From contig CM063284.1 in the NCBI GenBank assembly GCA_032173965.1, forward strand, positions 118,208,410 to 118,272,409: a DNA stretch of 64,000 nucleotides, given 5' to 3'. The first letter of the stretch is position 1; each line of letters begins with the position of its first letter. The translations under genes and the position numbers were made by a program. Below, piece by piece: positions 1 through 12,079 of this stretch. The stretch comes from Sitta carolinensis (lineage: Eukaryota; Chordata; Aves; Passeriformes; Sittidae). Below the pieces are notes generated by a model. The model saw only the letters and a program-made list of their open reading frames with translations. It had not been told where the DNA came from and searched no databases.

Positions 1-900
1 AAACCTAACAGTTAAAGATTGTCAAAATCTATAAGATTCCAACATGATTATCAAATATTATCATTAGCCAATAATGACAGCTGATACAGAGTAGACCCTG
101 ACACTCAAAAATATTGTGATTTCCAAATCTAAGCCATAAGTAGTTCACACTGAGGAAAAGTCATCAAACTGAGCAACTTCCCATGTACTCCTGGTATCTG
201 CTCACACAGAAGATGTTTTTTCAGACTTGTACCAGTCCTGAAGGTTGCATCCTTACAGAGGTGGTTTAAGTCCTAACCTCTGTTGTCTGAAGTCTTAATT
301 TCTTGATTTTCATCTGTGTTGTAATCCAGAATACTTTACACAAATAATTTCTACCAAAAAAGTCCCTTACTTCAAAAATGTAAAAGCTTAAGTTTTTTAA
401 CATTTAAATAAGGATACACTTGAAATGCTTTAATACAGAAAATAAAGTAATTTTGCATTCGTTGTGTCTTTGGTGGCTTTGATTGTCCAAAGCAGTCATA
501 TATTTGATCCAATGCTGTGATCCAAACCAACTTTTTGAATGCTGGGCTTTTGCCATTCAGTACTGTAATATGTACCAAACTGGGGAAAAAAATCCAGGAA
601 AGGAGACTGATGCAAAACAAAAAGTCCAAGAGCAATCCAAAAAATGTATATTAGCTCATATTTATGAAGCGTGTCAAACTATGAAACTTGAAGAATATTT
701 TGACCTAACCTTGTGTTTATACTAGGAGAACAAACTGCATGTGACAGGTTCTACTCATATTATTTAATGCTCTAGGGGAAAACTCAGGTGCTGTGAGTGG
801 TAAAGAACCTGAACAGCCTACAACAGCTTTGGGAGACATTTGAATTACTCTTACCACTACCCATAACCACAGATTTTATGCAGTAGTAGGTCCAGCATAT
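1..900. other. AT-rich non-coding DNA, no feature seen
   Basis: Low-complexity AT-rich sequence. The only open frames are two short overlapping ones on opposite strands (372-635 minus, 483-725 plus), which is what chance gives. I saw no repeat family, CpG cluster or paired splice signals. Confidence 0.6.
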
Positions 901-909
901 CCTATTTAC

Positions 910-1121
910 CTTGTAAATGCAGGTATTGCCAAAAGAAAACCCAAAAAATGAACATTACACAGTGGGATTTGATTGCTTCGCTACCTTGGAGATGTATATA
1001 TCCTTCTTGCACTCCCACTTGGATTTTTACACGGTCCATTATGAGGAGGTCAGATGCATGAAATTTCCAGGTAGGGTTTTCTTCTGTCGCTATGGCATTG
1101 TCTGAAACATGCACGAATTTT
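910..1121 (-). CDS. possible internal coding exon, unidentified protein
   Basis: On the minus strand a frame is open across this interval. A pyrimidine-rich acceptor (…ttgttcctcatgccaag) ends just before base 1121. A donor AAG|GTAAAT follows base 910, and an alternative CAAG|GTAGCG would end the exon at 985. The peptide has ordinary protein composition (for example TEENPTWKFHASDLLIMD) and its first 45 codons are not hydrophobic or repetitive. The interval keeps four CpGs in AT-rich surroundings. Against it: the plus strand is also open (917-1105) and has its own donor-like CCAG|GTAGGG at 1070/1071, and I recognise no family. It could be a conserved non-coding element or chance. Confidence 0.2.
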
Positions 1122-1139
1122 CTTGGCATGAGGAACAAG

Positions 1140-3555
1140 TGAATTGTCCCATAAATTATTTGTACATTTTATTTAAAAGCTGTCAAATGGTACTTGGCTC
1201 AAGAAAGGAACAGCAACTCATTCGAAAGCAACTCCTACTCGGAACATCAGGTTTTATCCTTTTATACCCTACATTTTTAAAGAGCAATGAAAAAAAAAAT
1301 TAATATAACTTATAGAAGAGAATATGATGAAAAAAATCTGTCAGCAAATTTTTCTTTTTGCCCAAAAAGCGAACAAGTTCTCTCATTCCTCCTTACATTA
1401 CAGAGTACTGTTTCAAGGACGATTGAATTAGGCTGTTTTGTTCCCTCCTTAATTACTGTTGCATATAGTTATAAATAGCAGACAGAAGGTGAGCGGAAAA
1501 TGACAAAACAAGTTTATTCTGAAGTCTAACATAAAACACTACAGGCTAAATATGTACAGGGAATTACACAAACAAGTGTTGAACTATATACACATGTTAT
1601 AACAGAAGGAAAGACATTTCATACATGCAAGGAAAATCTTCCCAAAATAACTTCAGAAAAATGCCTACTTATCCTTAACTAAACTAGTGATTTAAGAGGC
1701 CAGAGAAAGCAGTAACTTTCTTTGGAGACTAACATCCTCCTGAAGGTAGTCTTTTGGTGGCTTCCCAGCCTCTAGAGGGTTTTCTGCAAGCTTCTCTTGT
1801 AATCTACCCTCTCAGTCCTTTTGACACCGCTGCAGTGCCCAGGCATCTGTACCCAGGTAAGGATGTCTTGTCTCTAGATATGCAGGCAATATAGATGAGT
1901 TTGCCAAGCTGTGCTGGATCCTTCCTCAGAGCAACCAGTTGTACCAGCTGGTCTCTTCAGGCACCTTCCAGGCTATATTTCAATTATTCTGTTGCCCCTT
2001 GTAGAAGATTGTCATTTCAACTCAGTGACTCACAGCAATCAACCAACCTCTTAGGCTGGATTCCTGGTACAAAATAAATGTTACAAGATTTGAAACATCA
2101 AATACAATGATGCATTGAATCTGCCATCCTCAGTTTCCATAGAGATGCCATACAGATGCCTCCTCAGGCCTGTCGGTCCCCAGCTAGAGTAGCACTCATA
2201 TTGCACAAAGAAAACTCTGTTAAATCTTTGCCTTGTCTACACAAACAAAGCAGAGTTACAAGGATCATTTAATCTTTGCTTTCTTTTGTACAAGAGTGGA
2301 AGGTCTGCACAAAGTTTTGACTACAGTACAAAATACTTAAAAAAAGTAGTCATAAACTAAGAGCACAAAGGTGCAGCACTCAAAAACTATCCAGAAAACC
2401 CACTGATTAATTTGACATGAATTATTAAGCTTGAAAAATGCCATCTCTAAGGCATAAAATGAAATGACAGAAAATTTCTTCACTAGGAATCAACTAGTGA
2501 CGCAGCCTTTGCAATGACCTATGTGGACTCATTTTCTACAGTCGAATTCTCTCTCCGGATTTGATTCTGCATGTGATTGTAATAGTACCAATGTCTGGAT
2601 CAGACACATTTGATACCTTACCTAACAAAGTTTTCAGAAAACAGGTTTCAGAAAAGTTTCAGAAAATGGAGCAAAGCAAGTTAGGAAGACACTGTTTTAG
2701 GGAAAACTTGTTTTCAAGCTCCATCAGATTTGGTGCTAGAACTAATTTGTCTTAAAGTATGAGAATTTTATCTCTGAATAGAAAGTCCTTACAAGCTTAA
2801 TAGAATTGTGTTTATATCTATAACCATGAATCATCTAAAATCCCAAATTCATACGCTTAGTAATATTCTGCACTTTTGTAATATCCTGCACTCTGATGTG
2901 AGTGATGCACAGCCTCATGTCAGATTTAAATGCATCTCTTTTCATACCTGTTAAATATCTCTTTTGCTATTATGAAGAAAGGCAAATATGAATGTCTGGT
3001 TCACCTTCTCTTAACCATTCATGACTTAAAGATATGTAATAATTTTGCTTCCATTCACCTTCTCAGGACAAACTCAGGCATCCATTCCCTTGTCAGATAG
3101 AAGCTTGACATACAACTAATAATTTTTTTCATTTGTTCCAAGACCTAGCATTTATCTCTTTGTTCTTTTTTATAAGAAGATCTATCCACTACCTTTGTGG
3201 TGGGGTGCATCAAGTGGTAGATATTTATATGTGGGTCTAGAATGTTTCCCTTTTTTTCTCTTACAATTACTTTTATGTGCTGCTATTTTCCTTTGCTGTA
3301 ATAATATAACAATACTATGTATTAAAGGGAAGTTTTAATTCGTCTTTTGAAATTTGAGCCTGGATATGCAAATTAAAATTATTCAAATTTAAATTATCAT
3401 TCTTTGTGGTATATGCAATTTCACATTCACTAACACAGCTTAAAACTGGTATTTTTATAATTCTTCTCAGGTTGATCTATACTTGATTTGTTTTCTTTAT
3501 TTGATTATCTAAATAGCATCATCCTACTTACTCTCCAAAGCTTGCCATAGAACTC
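1140..3555. other. AT-rich non-coding DNA
   Basis: No recognisable gene or repeat family. The one possible signal is a minus-strand AATAAA (plus TTTATT at 1513-1518), listed separately. Short open frames at 1109-1478, 1895-2077 and 2561-2755 have no supporting features. Confidence 0.5.
1513..1518 (-). promoter_or_regulatory. possible minus-strand polyadenylation signal
   Basis: AATAAA on the minus strand, in a context that reads like a transcript end: a preceding AT-rich tract and a TTGTTTTGTC stretch within 20 bases downstream, a plausible U-rich downstream element. The hexamer is common by chance in AT-rich DNA and no upstream exon is established. Confidence 0.15.
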
Positions 3556-3559
3556 AGAT

Positions 3560-3985
3560 TAGATCTGACCTAGACATAGGATGAAGCCCAAGGAAAAAAG
3601 TGATCCCTATAATAAAAGACTGCATATTAATGCCTGCCCTTGGAGGTGCCACAGCTTGCCAGACAGCTTTAGTTCTGACATTCAAAATTCTACTTTGCTG
3701 TGCTAATAACATTCTTTTAAGCCAGGGGGATTTTTCTGGAACACTTCCAACCGACTCCCCCAAAATATCTGAAGCAAATGCCACAATATGCTTTCAGAAA
3801 TGGATCCTAAGAAGGGCTACAGTCCAGTGGACAGACCTGAGAGCAACAAAATCTTCCCTCAAGGGCACAAGCACAGGGATGACTCTCTAACAGGGGACCA
3901 GATTCTTCCCTCACCAGTGCCACAGATTCTTGCCTACAACAGAAACATGGTGACACTCAGGAATACAGTACAGGAACTGTAATGG
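3560..3985 (+). other. higher-GC block with two overlapping open frames
   Basis: Two plus-strand frames overlap: 3600-3890 (96 codons) and 3788-3982 (64 codons). The second is polar and protein-like, with the segment MDPKKGYSPVDRPESNKIF. Base composition is visibly richer in G+C than either flank. This fits an old inserted sequence such as a decayed repeat or retrocopy with a frameshift, or a conserved exon. I recognise no family, and an opposite-strand frame (3554-3784) overlaps. A real gene is not supported. Confidence 0.2.
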
Positions 3986-6215
3986 GAGCTTCCTCTTTTA
4001 ATTTCTACTTTTTTAATTATTATGTTGATTTGCCATTTGGCAAAGTAGTTGCAAAAAAAAATATGTTTAAAAGTAGTTTTTACAAAATATTTAGAATTTA
4101 TTTCCTGAACAATATAGTATTCAGGGTGAAATAAATTATAGTCCTTAATGCAGAAAATCAACTTCACAGGTTTATGGTAGTTAAAAAAAAATTATTTCAA
4201 ATATGCAATAAAAAAAATATCAATACTAGCTTGCATTACTAAAGGACTAATTTTTTACAAAAAGGTTGATGATCTGCAGTTAGAAATCCTTCAAGAAAAG
4301 AGAACTTACTGTTCTTAGACACACCAATTTTTAAATCCTATAAAAAGGAGTAAAATATAACATTTCCCACAATTAGCTTTATTATGTTTTCCTCTTCTAA
4401 ATAGCTTTTCTAGTTTCCATTCAGTTATTCAAGCATTTAAAAAATCTGACTATACTGAAGTCAAATTGATACAACCTCAAAAAATGTCTCCAAAGCAGGC
4501 ATTTTTTTCCAATTTCTTATCAGACACAGAACTAATGATTTCTCCTGGTTTAGTAATCTGATTTACTTTAGAGATGCTGTATAAGTTCTACTCATCCTAA
4601 GTTATTTAAACAGATTTTTGGAAGTTATGTCTTAACATATGCTGTCTTAGTTTCAAGTTTAAGTTTTAATATGTTTATATTTGCAAGGAGAGATGTATGC
4701 AAAGGCAGTCAAATTGCAGTAAAACACATATCTTAAATAAATGATTAATTTATTCTGCTCCACAGCCAGCAGTTATGACACAGACTTGCAATAAGTAGTG
4801 CATGCACAGTGATGTATGGAAAGACCTGTACCAAGACTCATTTAGTAGGACAGCCTCAGCTGTATATCAACTTCCCTCCTGAAAATCTAAACACTAAAAA
4901 TATTCCAGCTAACATACTTAGTTTAAGAGGATATCCAGTTACACATATCAGCTCAGCTAGTTCCATAAAAGATAAGCTGTTCATCCAGGTTTTGCTTTAA
5001 GATCAAAGAGTGTGACTGAAAACAAAGCCATCTTGCCAATTTTCTAAGAGGTCCTCGAAACTATTTTCTGAGAAATAGTTACTAATACTGCTAACACCTA
5101 AGTATAATGATTTTATGCTCTTTCCATTTCAGGGCAGGTAGTTACTTTTTCCAAAACTTGAGCATAATATGGACTTCTTATTTAAAACCTTATTTTTGAT
5201 GTACAAAAGCACTCAGAAATCAAACATAAAGACTGAAAAAGAGACTAGGACAGTAACATTGAAAAGATATAATTCATTTTAATAGTAGGTGATTTGTCCT
5301 TATTTATTCTTTCCTAAGCTCACAATATTAAGAAGAAACAGCAGGAATCAAACATGTCCTATAAAAGGCAATTTTAAAGACAAGTAGGAAGGTGTGGCTT
5401 TCATTGGAATGAAAAAATGATTTATTATTTACAATGAAGTTGATCACGTTATAGAAGTGCTATATAGAGTCTCTAGAAATAAATAATCGGATTTAGGGGG
5501 AAGAAATTAAATTATGGAGGTTTGCTCCATGGTTGCTCAGTACAAGATATTCTGCTATTCCTCACAGACGATTTAGCACATAAAAACATGGCCAAAGGTT
5601 GAGACAGGTTGAGACAAGAGTCCTTTGTTTACTACAATTGAAAGCACCTTGAGTGGATCACCTCTTGGGCCAAGCACGCTAAAAGCAAATCACAATCACT
5701 GTCTCATGAGGCTTCTCAGGAGTTGTTGAAAATAGAAATTTTAGCCAATAACGAAAATACCATGGCAAAGTGACCTTGGAGACAAGCAACATGACTGAAA
5801 AAAAAAAAAAAGATTTTAGATTCAAGATTTTAGTTCAGCTTCTTCTAAAATGTGGCTATTCAGCAGCTGCAGAGCTTGCCTTGGTACCATGCAGCTATAC
5901 TGCTCTGGTGCCTACAATGACAGCACAGGAAGTGTCAGTGATTCCATGACCCAAAATTTATCTTCTGCAAAATGGGAAGGGAGATGGAAGCAAATCAATA
6001 CACCTTTTTTTCCCTTCAGGAATCACAAAAGGCTGAATTTGAAACAGAAGTGTATCTATATTCAATGGTTTATTAACAAATTTGTTATAGCAAATAGCAG
6101 TCAATATCTGGCAAATAATTTTCCTATCAGCCGTACCATTATGGAAGCGAATGCTCAGCTTGTACAACCAAATCCCTTTCCTGTTTGGGCATGTAGGAAG
6201 ATGATTTGAGCCGTT
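3986..6215. other. AT-rich non-coding DNA
   Basis: No gene or repeat family recognised. It holds a perfect 10-base tandem duplication at 5597-5616 and an A14 run at 5798-5811. A 119-codon plus frame (5850-6209) overlaps a 69-codon minus frame and has no known motif or splice context. Confidence 0.5.
5597..5616 (+). repeat. perfect 10-bp tandem duplication
   Basis: GGTTGAGACA occurs twice in direct succession, a small slippage-type duplication. Confidence 0.9.
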
Positions 6216-6590
6216 TCATTCTCTGTGTGACAACAGTGCCAAGAAGCCCTTACCTGTACTCAGCACCACAGTGCGTTTCTGCCTGACCAAGAGCCCAGTG
6301 GGGCTAATCTCACCCCTGTAAAACAAAGCACCTGGTAAAACAAGAGTGCTGCGCTCAGCACCCAGAGGACACATCCCACCCATTCCTGCAGGAGCCCCTG
6401 GAGCCTGCTCCATATAACACCAAGCACACCAACCTGGGGACGGGACACTTAGGGCTGGGTGCCGGATCTGGCAGACCCAAACTGGCCCTTTGGAATCTGT
6501 TCTGCATGGATATTGTCTGTTTGTCTCTTCGACAGGGATTAAGGGGCTGGGTACAGAACTGCACAGACGTAACCAAGCTGTCCCCACTGA
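6216..6590 (-). other. GC-rich patch with 123-codon minus-strand frame and donor-like site
   Basis: A 123-codon minus-strand frame covers a patch clearly richer in G+C than its surroundings, with several CpGs. Near its 3' end is a strong donor match, ACAG|GTAAGG (donor GT at plus 6252-6253). The peptide is rich in Cys, Gly, Pro and Trp with no domain I know. Two other minus frames (6260-6448, 6355-6684) are open too, which suggests GC-driven lack of stops rather than coding. It may be a non-coding RNA exon or an old insertion. Confidence 0.2.
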
Positions 6591-7692
6591 TGCACCTTTT
6601 GAGGACAGGCATTTGGGTAGTTAAAATCAGCCTGATACATTTGCTGAGGCAAAACAGATGTATTGTAAAGACCTTTGGTGTCATTACCCAAAAACAGTGG
6701 AGTCACTTCAGAGAGAGGTTTGACATGGAGAGGAAATCTTTGTGGTCACAGGAAAGAGAGACACTCCTGGGATGCTGAGTGATTTAAACAAGATAGAAAA
6801 CAAGAACTTAACTTTCGATACCCTGAAAGCAAATGCATTTAGTTTTGGGTGCCCCATGGAAATATTTTCTCATGCCTTGCATTGGACATATGGCCCAGAG
6901 AGACACTGAGCTCCCACGTTGCACATGGAGTGAAGGATAGCCCTGGATGCTCAGTGACACTTAGCACCCAGCTCACTCTAGTTCACATGCTGGGGTCCTG
7001 GCAGGCTGAGAAAAAGCTTGAAAGAAAGCTGTGATCCTAGAATAACAAAAGCAGCATCTTCTAGGAAACCTATATAGAGTGGAAAAGAGAATGGCACAGA
7101 TACCCTTACCCCATAAAACCCCAACAAATAAGTCTGTATCACACAGAGGAGCTAAGAAATTGCATCAGGCTATGTCCAAGAGAAATTTAGTCATATTTGT
7201 GCAGCTCTGCGCCCAAACCATGAAGCTCTGCATCCCAGTATGACCAGATGGCTGAGAGTAGTCTGCAACCACCAAAGCCTTTTACACACACTTGTTTTAA
7301 TCATGTTGATGAGATAAGTTCTCCTCAGATTGTAAAGAGCTTCAAATTTGTCTATATTTCCTGTATCTGCCACTTATCTTTTCACAAGACTATTCCCCCA
7401 TGCCCTCCAAGGGCTAAATCCATTAAAATATGCAGATGGATTGAACTGATTCTCTGATATTTTATTTTCAAGGAGATTGCAGTCTCAGGTCACCCTGTAG
7501 CCATGGATATTCTAGGTTTCTGGTGAGCACAGTTTTATGTGATAATGAAGATACCTCTGTTTGTCCAGAGACGCTCTCAAATAATGGAAATCAGCACAGA
7601 TCCTCATTCAATAAAATAGAAATTGTCACCATTTTACTGTGCTTCCGCCAGAGCAACATATGGTAGCACAGCTGACAAATATAATCTTTTCC

Positions 7693-7710
7693 TTTTTTTT
7701 TTTTTTTTTT
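7693..7710 (+). repeat. poly(T), 18 bases
   Basis: Uninterrupted T18. It may be the reverse-strand tail of an old retrocopy, but no matching body is recognised next to it. Confidence 0.9.
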
Positions 7711-8117
7711 CATTTCACATGCACATTTCATTTTGCAGAATACTAAGACTTTACATAAATTGCCTGTTAACCCCTTGTAGTCACAGCATTTGCTGCTTGG
7801 GCTCCCTTGAGCTCTCGAATATTCAAAAGATGGAGTCAAAATGCAGTCACCAGTCAGTTCATGCCTTCAACATACAGCCCACTTGCACTTTTTGCAAGGA
7901 GAATCTTCTTTTTTTTACCTTCTACCCTACCCAACCCTTCTTTTTAACCAGAAACAGTGTACTATGGCTATATAAAAGCTCATTGATATAATAAATTGAT
8001 ACTCAATTAATCTGCTGCTTCTTTAGGTGCTTTTCAATGCCATAAGCCAAGTCACACGTTCCCAGTGACTTTACATTGATGGGATTCATTCATACAGGTT
8101 TTAGCAATTTGATTATA

Positions 8118-8147
8118 ATTTTATATATATATATATAATATATAAAA
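8118..8147 (+). repeat. TA-rich microsatellite
   Basis: An imperfect (TA)n run interrupted once by a doubled A and preceded by a TAATTTTA motif. Confidence 0.85.
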
Positions 8148-9377
8148 CAGAACAATGTCCACTTTTCAGTGCCAGTTCAAGATACTTTCTTTGTTAATCA
8201 TTACATCCACATCAATACCAGGTTTTTACCACTCTGGGCAGATACACTGTGATGCTAAAACCTTCTTGGTACTTGTTGGCTTTTTTTTGCAGTGGAATGC
8301 CTTCAAGGAGTTCTGTGTCTAAAGAAATCTCATGGACTTTCTTGATTCTTCCCCAGAGCTGATGCATTCATTTTTTACTCATGCCAGTTTTCAGCTCTTG
8401 TCCAGCCATCCAGGAGGTAAACTATGAAAGCTCCATTCAAAATTGTCATGTTCACAATCAGGATCCACTCGAGTTGGACAGGGGAGGGAGATGTCTTTGC
8501 TTTTTCACAGGACTTTTTGGCACCCAGTTGTAAGGCTTAGGGCTGCAGAGGGCATTGAGAGAGGTATTCACAGTGTCTCACTGGAAGTATTGGCCTGGCT
8601 GTGTGAATTAGCCTAAACTAATTTACTTCTGCTCTGAATCACTCTATTGAGGATCCTATCTCTCTGTCAGAGAAAAACAGAAAACTAGACATCCCTCTTG
8701 TACAAGGAACCAAAAGCTGAGCTAAATTAATGCCACCTAACAAGGATGGCTCCACTCAGGAAAGGTGGTTGGATTTGGATGAAGGCTTAGAGGACTCTGA
8801 AGTGGGCTAGAGCAACTGTAAAGCAGAGAAGATCAACAGAAGGTAAAGCTTCTTGCTTTATATTAAAAAGAATATAACACTTCATTTCTTGGGTTTAAGG
8901 TCAGATTAACCCAAATCACCATTGTTTTTCTTGGTGTATCCTTGCATATATACAAAAAGTAACATCTTGACACAGATAAGGCACTAATCATAAGCTCTGA
9001 CCACTTCTTAAACACATTTGCGTTCAATTTGCGAGCAGAAAAGAAAAACCTGCTTTTCACAAATGTCATTTGCTTCCTGACAGTTTGCAAAAGCACACTC
9101 CAACAAACAGTTGCTTTTAAGGACTGAGAGCACCTGCACAAGCTAAAAGGGAAGAGTGGGGGTTGAATAACAAACTTCTGACATGCATGCTAAGTATTTC
9201 TCAATTAAAGGCTAACACCACACGCTACAGGGCTACTAATATGTAGTGCAACAAAGAAATGTGAAGGAAAGTCTAATTAGGCTAAAATCAAGAGTCAAAT
9301 ATGACTTAACCACTTGCCCAGATTGAGGTTTAGATGCTTTCTTCCATTCAAGTATTAGCCAGCAGCAGCAGCATCAA

Positions 9378-9430
9378 ATCAAGCTGGATGGAGACCTTTG
9401 GGCTGACCCAGTGTGTATGTTCCTATGAAG
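9378..9430 (+). mobile_element. ancient CR1-like LINE 3' tail fragment
   Basis: The segment contains GAGACCTTTGGGCTGACCCA followed shortly by TATGTTCCTATG. This resembles the 3' end of old reptilian/avian CR1 subfamilies, in which a 'gacctttggtctgacccagta' type sequence precedes a 'gttcttatgttct' type tail. Only about 50 bases are recognisable and the body is too decayed to follow. Plus orientation, inferred from pattern memory of the family. Confidence 0.5.
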
Positions 9431-12079
9431 TGTTAATGCTTTGGGATACCTGAAAACTTGAGTTCTCTCTGTTCATTACCTGGATTTTCACCTAACAGGA
9501 GCTAAGTTTTGCCTAGAGTAGGAAGGTCACTGTCACAATAAAACACAGCCTCATTAATGGCAATCAACATCAAAATATTACACACTATCAGAAGGGACCC
9601 ATTTTATGGGAAAAAATATTGTTGCTGAAGCCTCTGATTTACACTTGAATAAGTGTTCTTGAACTTGCCGTTTTGTTAGCTAACATATCCTGACCATTTG
9701 CTTACTTTTTATGCTGTTCATTTCACAGACTGATACTTTCATATTATATCTAAACAAATTACCATATCCCATCTCCATGAAATACTGTATCACATTTTAT
9801 TACATGCTGTAAGCAAAACCTTTGGGGCAATAAGCACATTATGTCTTTTTCAAACAACTGCATTTTTCCAGATGTACGGTATGTTAGAAAACTGACACAA
9901 AAGATGTGAATTGAGTTAACAAGCCCTGCTATATTTTCACCAAAATGGGCTGTTGGTTCATTTGAATAACTTCGACCTTTTTTCTGTTTATTGTCTCTGA
10001 AAAAAAAAAAAAAATCCACAGCCAATCATTATGATGACCACAAGTCTACTCAGGCACCTTGACAGCTGAATCACCATCTCACATCAAGAAATTTAGCCTT
10101 GGGCATCTGGCTGAGTTGACACACATTAGTTGGTCCTTTTTACACATTAAATGTCTTTACAGTTTTCAAATTTCTTCTCTTTTTACACTCTCCAGCTCTG
10201 CATTGTTGTAGAAAGGGAACTTAAAATACACACTGCACAATGACGATCAACAACTTGCAATTCTTTGTGCTCTTTAAAAAAACTAGACACAAGGGGTTGC
10301 TTAAATTTTAAAAATACCAAAAAGTATATGTGCCATATATTTAAGCAAGAACAGAATGAAAATAGCAATCTGATAAAAGCTTAGAATTGTACAATTCACC
10401 AGAGAGTTTTCTTTTTAGTCACATTGCAGGAAAGAAAACTGAGAGAAAAGCTGGAAGGACATTATGTTTTCTCCCCTCCTGTACTTTATATTTCCAGGCT
10501 TTTGTTGTCTGGTGCTCTAGAAGCTTTTTTTCTAATGAGACAGGAAAAAACCCTTTGGGAGACAGAAAGATTCGCACATGGGCCTGATTCAGCAACCTGA
10601 CTCACTTCACATGGGAATAGTCCCAACTGGTTTCATCTTCTAGTTATGACTTCAGCGATAGCCACTTTAACTGGTTTACTCATGCAAACAAACATTATTC
10701 CAAGTGAGCAGAGACTGTAGACTGGAAACGTCCCCCTCTGAGATATGGCCAAATAGAAGAGAAAATGGAAGGAGGCTGAAATATGAGCATTGAAAGGTAT
10801 TTTTCAAGGCAGAATTCAAGGGAATTTTTCAATATAGTCAGAAATCTATTTAGCAGCCTCTGCATTTTAAAGTCTTTGGAAGGAAAAAGTCACTTTTTAT
10901 AGATTCTACCTGTTTGCCAAGATTTGTATATCAAGAATAGAAAGAAAACAGAGCAGACAGAAATAAATGAAAACCCTAATGCATTAGCTTGGTCAGGCCA
11001 CATTTCCTGACTGTAATCATTCAGGTTTTTCTGACTTTTGGAAAGCTTTTACACTAAAACTCACAACAAATCTTCCCTTTTTCTTCAGTGCCATGGTTCT
11101 GCCATCCATAGCTGTGTCTTTTGCAGTCAAAGCTGGAGACTGCAAGCTGCAAAGTGCATTGAGGTTTTGATTAACTGAATTAATTAACAAATATAAATAC
11201 CAGAAATTAGGCTGGCCAATTTGTTTACCTGTGTTTATTAATTTAGGGAGAAGGCAAACTACACTCTATTTCTTGAAAGTTAATATATCACATCCAGGTG
11301 ATATGGCATGGTTTCATCTTAGACTCTCTTTAATACTGGGTATGTGTGAGTGAGGTAATGTATTTGGGCTTATTACTTTTACTCCTTCACATGGATGTGT
11401 CTCACAGAAGCAGAAAGTAGAAGAACAATTTAGGCATTTTAGACCTTTTCTGAATTTTAGTATTTCAATCAAACCTTTTCAGTTAATGTCTCTATTTTGT
11501 GTGAAAGATGTGAATAACATAAAAGCAAACGACAAGTTTTCATTACTGAGGCTCAGCCTGTTCCACTTTCAACTGTTCTTCTTAGATAAATGGAAATTAC
11601 TTCCCGAATACAACATTTCTCAAAATCAACAGTACCTTTTTCTTGACAGCATGATTACAAAATTGCAAGATAATCAGTCCAGGGCAGGACTAAACTGTCT
11701 TATTTTTCTAGTAAATTCTACTGCTATTTTCCAACTTGGCACGATTGCCAGAGAGAACTTAGGCAAAAAACAGCAACAAACATATATATATAAAATAAGA
11801 CATACAGACAGCAAATGAGAAGGCACAAATTGTCAGCCAAATGCAACTACAGGAAATATGCGAGACTACACGAACAGCAGTGATTGTATGTTTGTGATAA
11901 CTTTCGTCTGTTTCATGTACATCCAGGTTGTTCTTCCCCCAGTTTAACACCTCTGCAATACTAAAAATTCAGTCAAAAGTCATGCCCACTGGTGGAAGCA
12001 CTGGAAGCACAGCCACTGCCTCCTTCTGATAGATTGCAAGAAATTAGACCCTCTCTGAGACACCCAGAGGAAAAAAAGG
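9431..12079. other. AT-rich non-coding DNA
   Basis: No gene or repeat family seen beyond an A15 run at 10000-10014. The longest frame (11486-11818, 110 codons, plus) has no motif, start context or splice signals that I trust. Confidence 0.5.

Larger units (their letters stand above)
6591..9377. other. non-coding DNA with simple repeats
   Basis: Apart from the T18 run at 7693-7710 and a TA-rich run at 8118-8147, no feature is seen. Open frames here (6849-7034, 7591-7839, 7623-7991, 8863-9141) overlap on opposite strands or run through the homopolymer. Confidence 0.5.
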
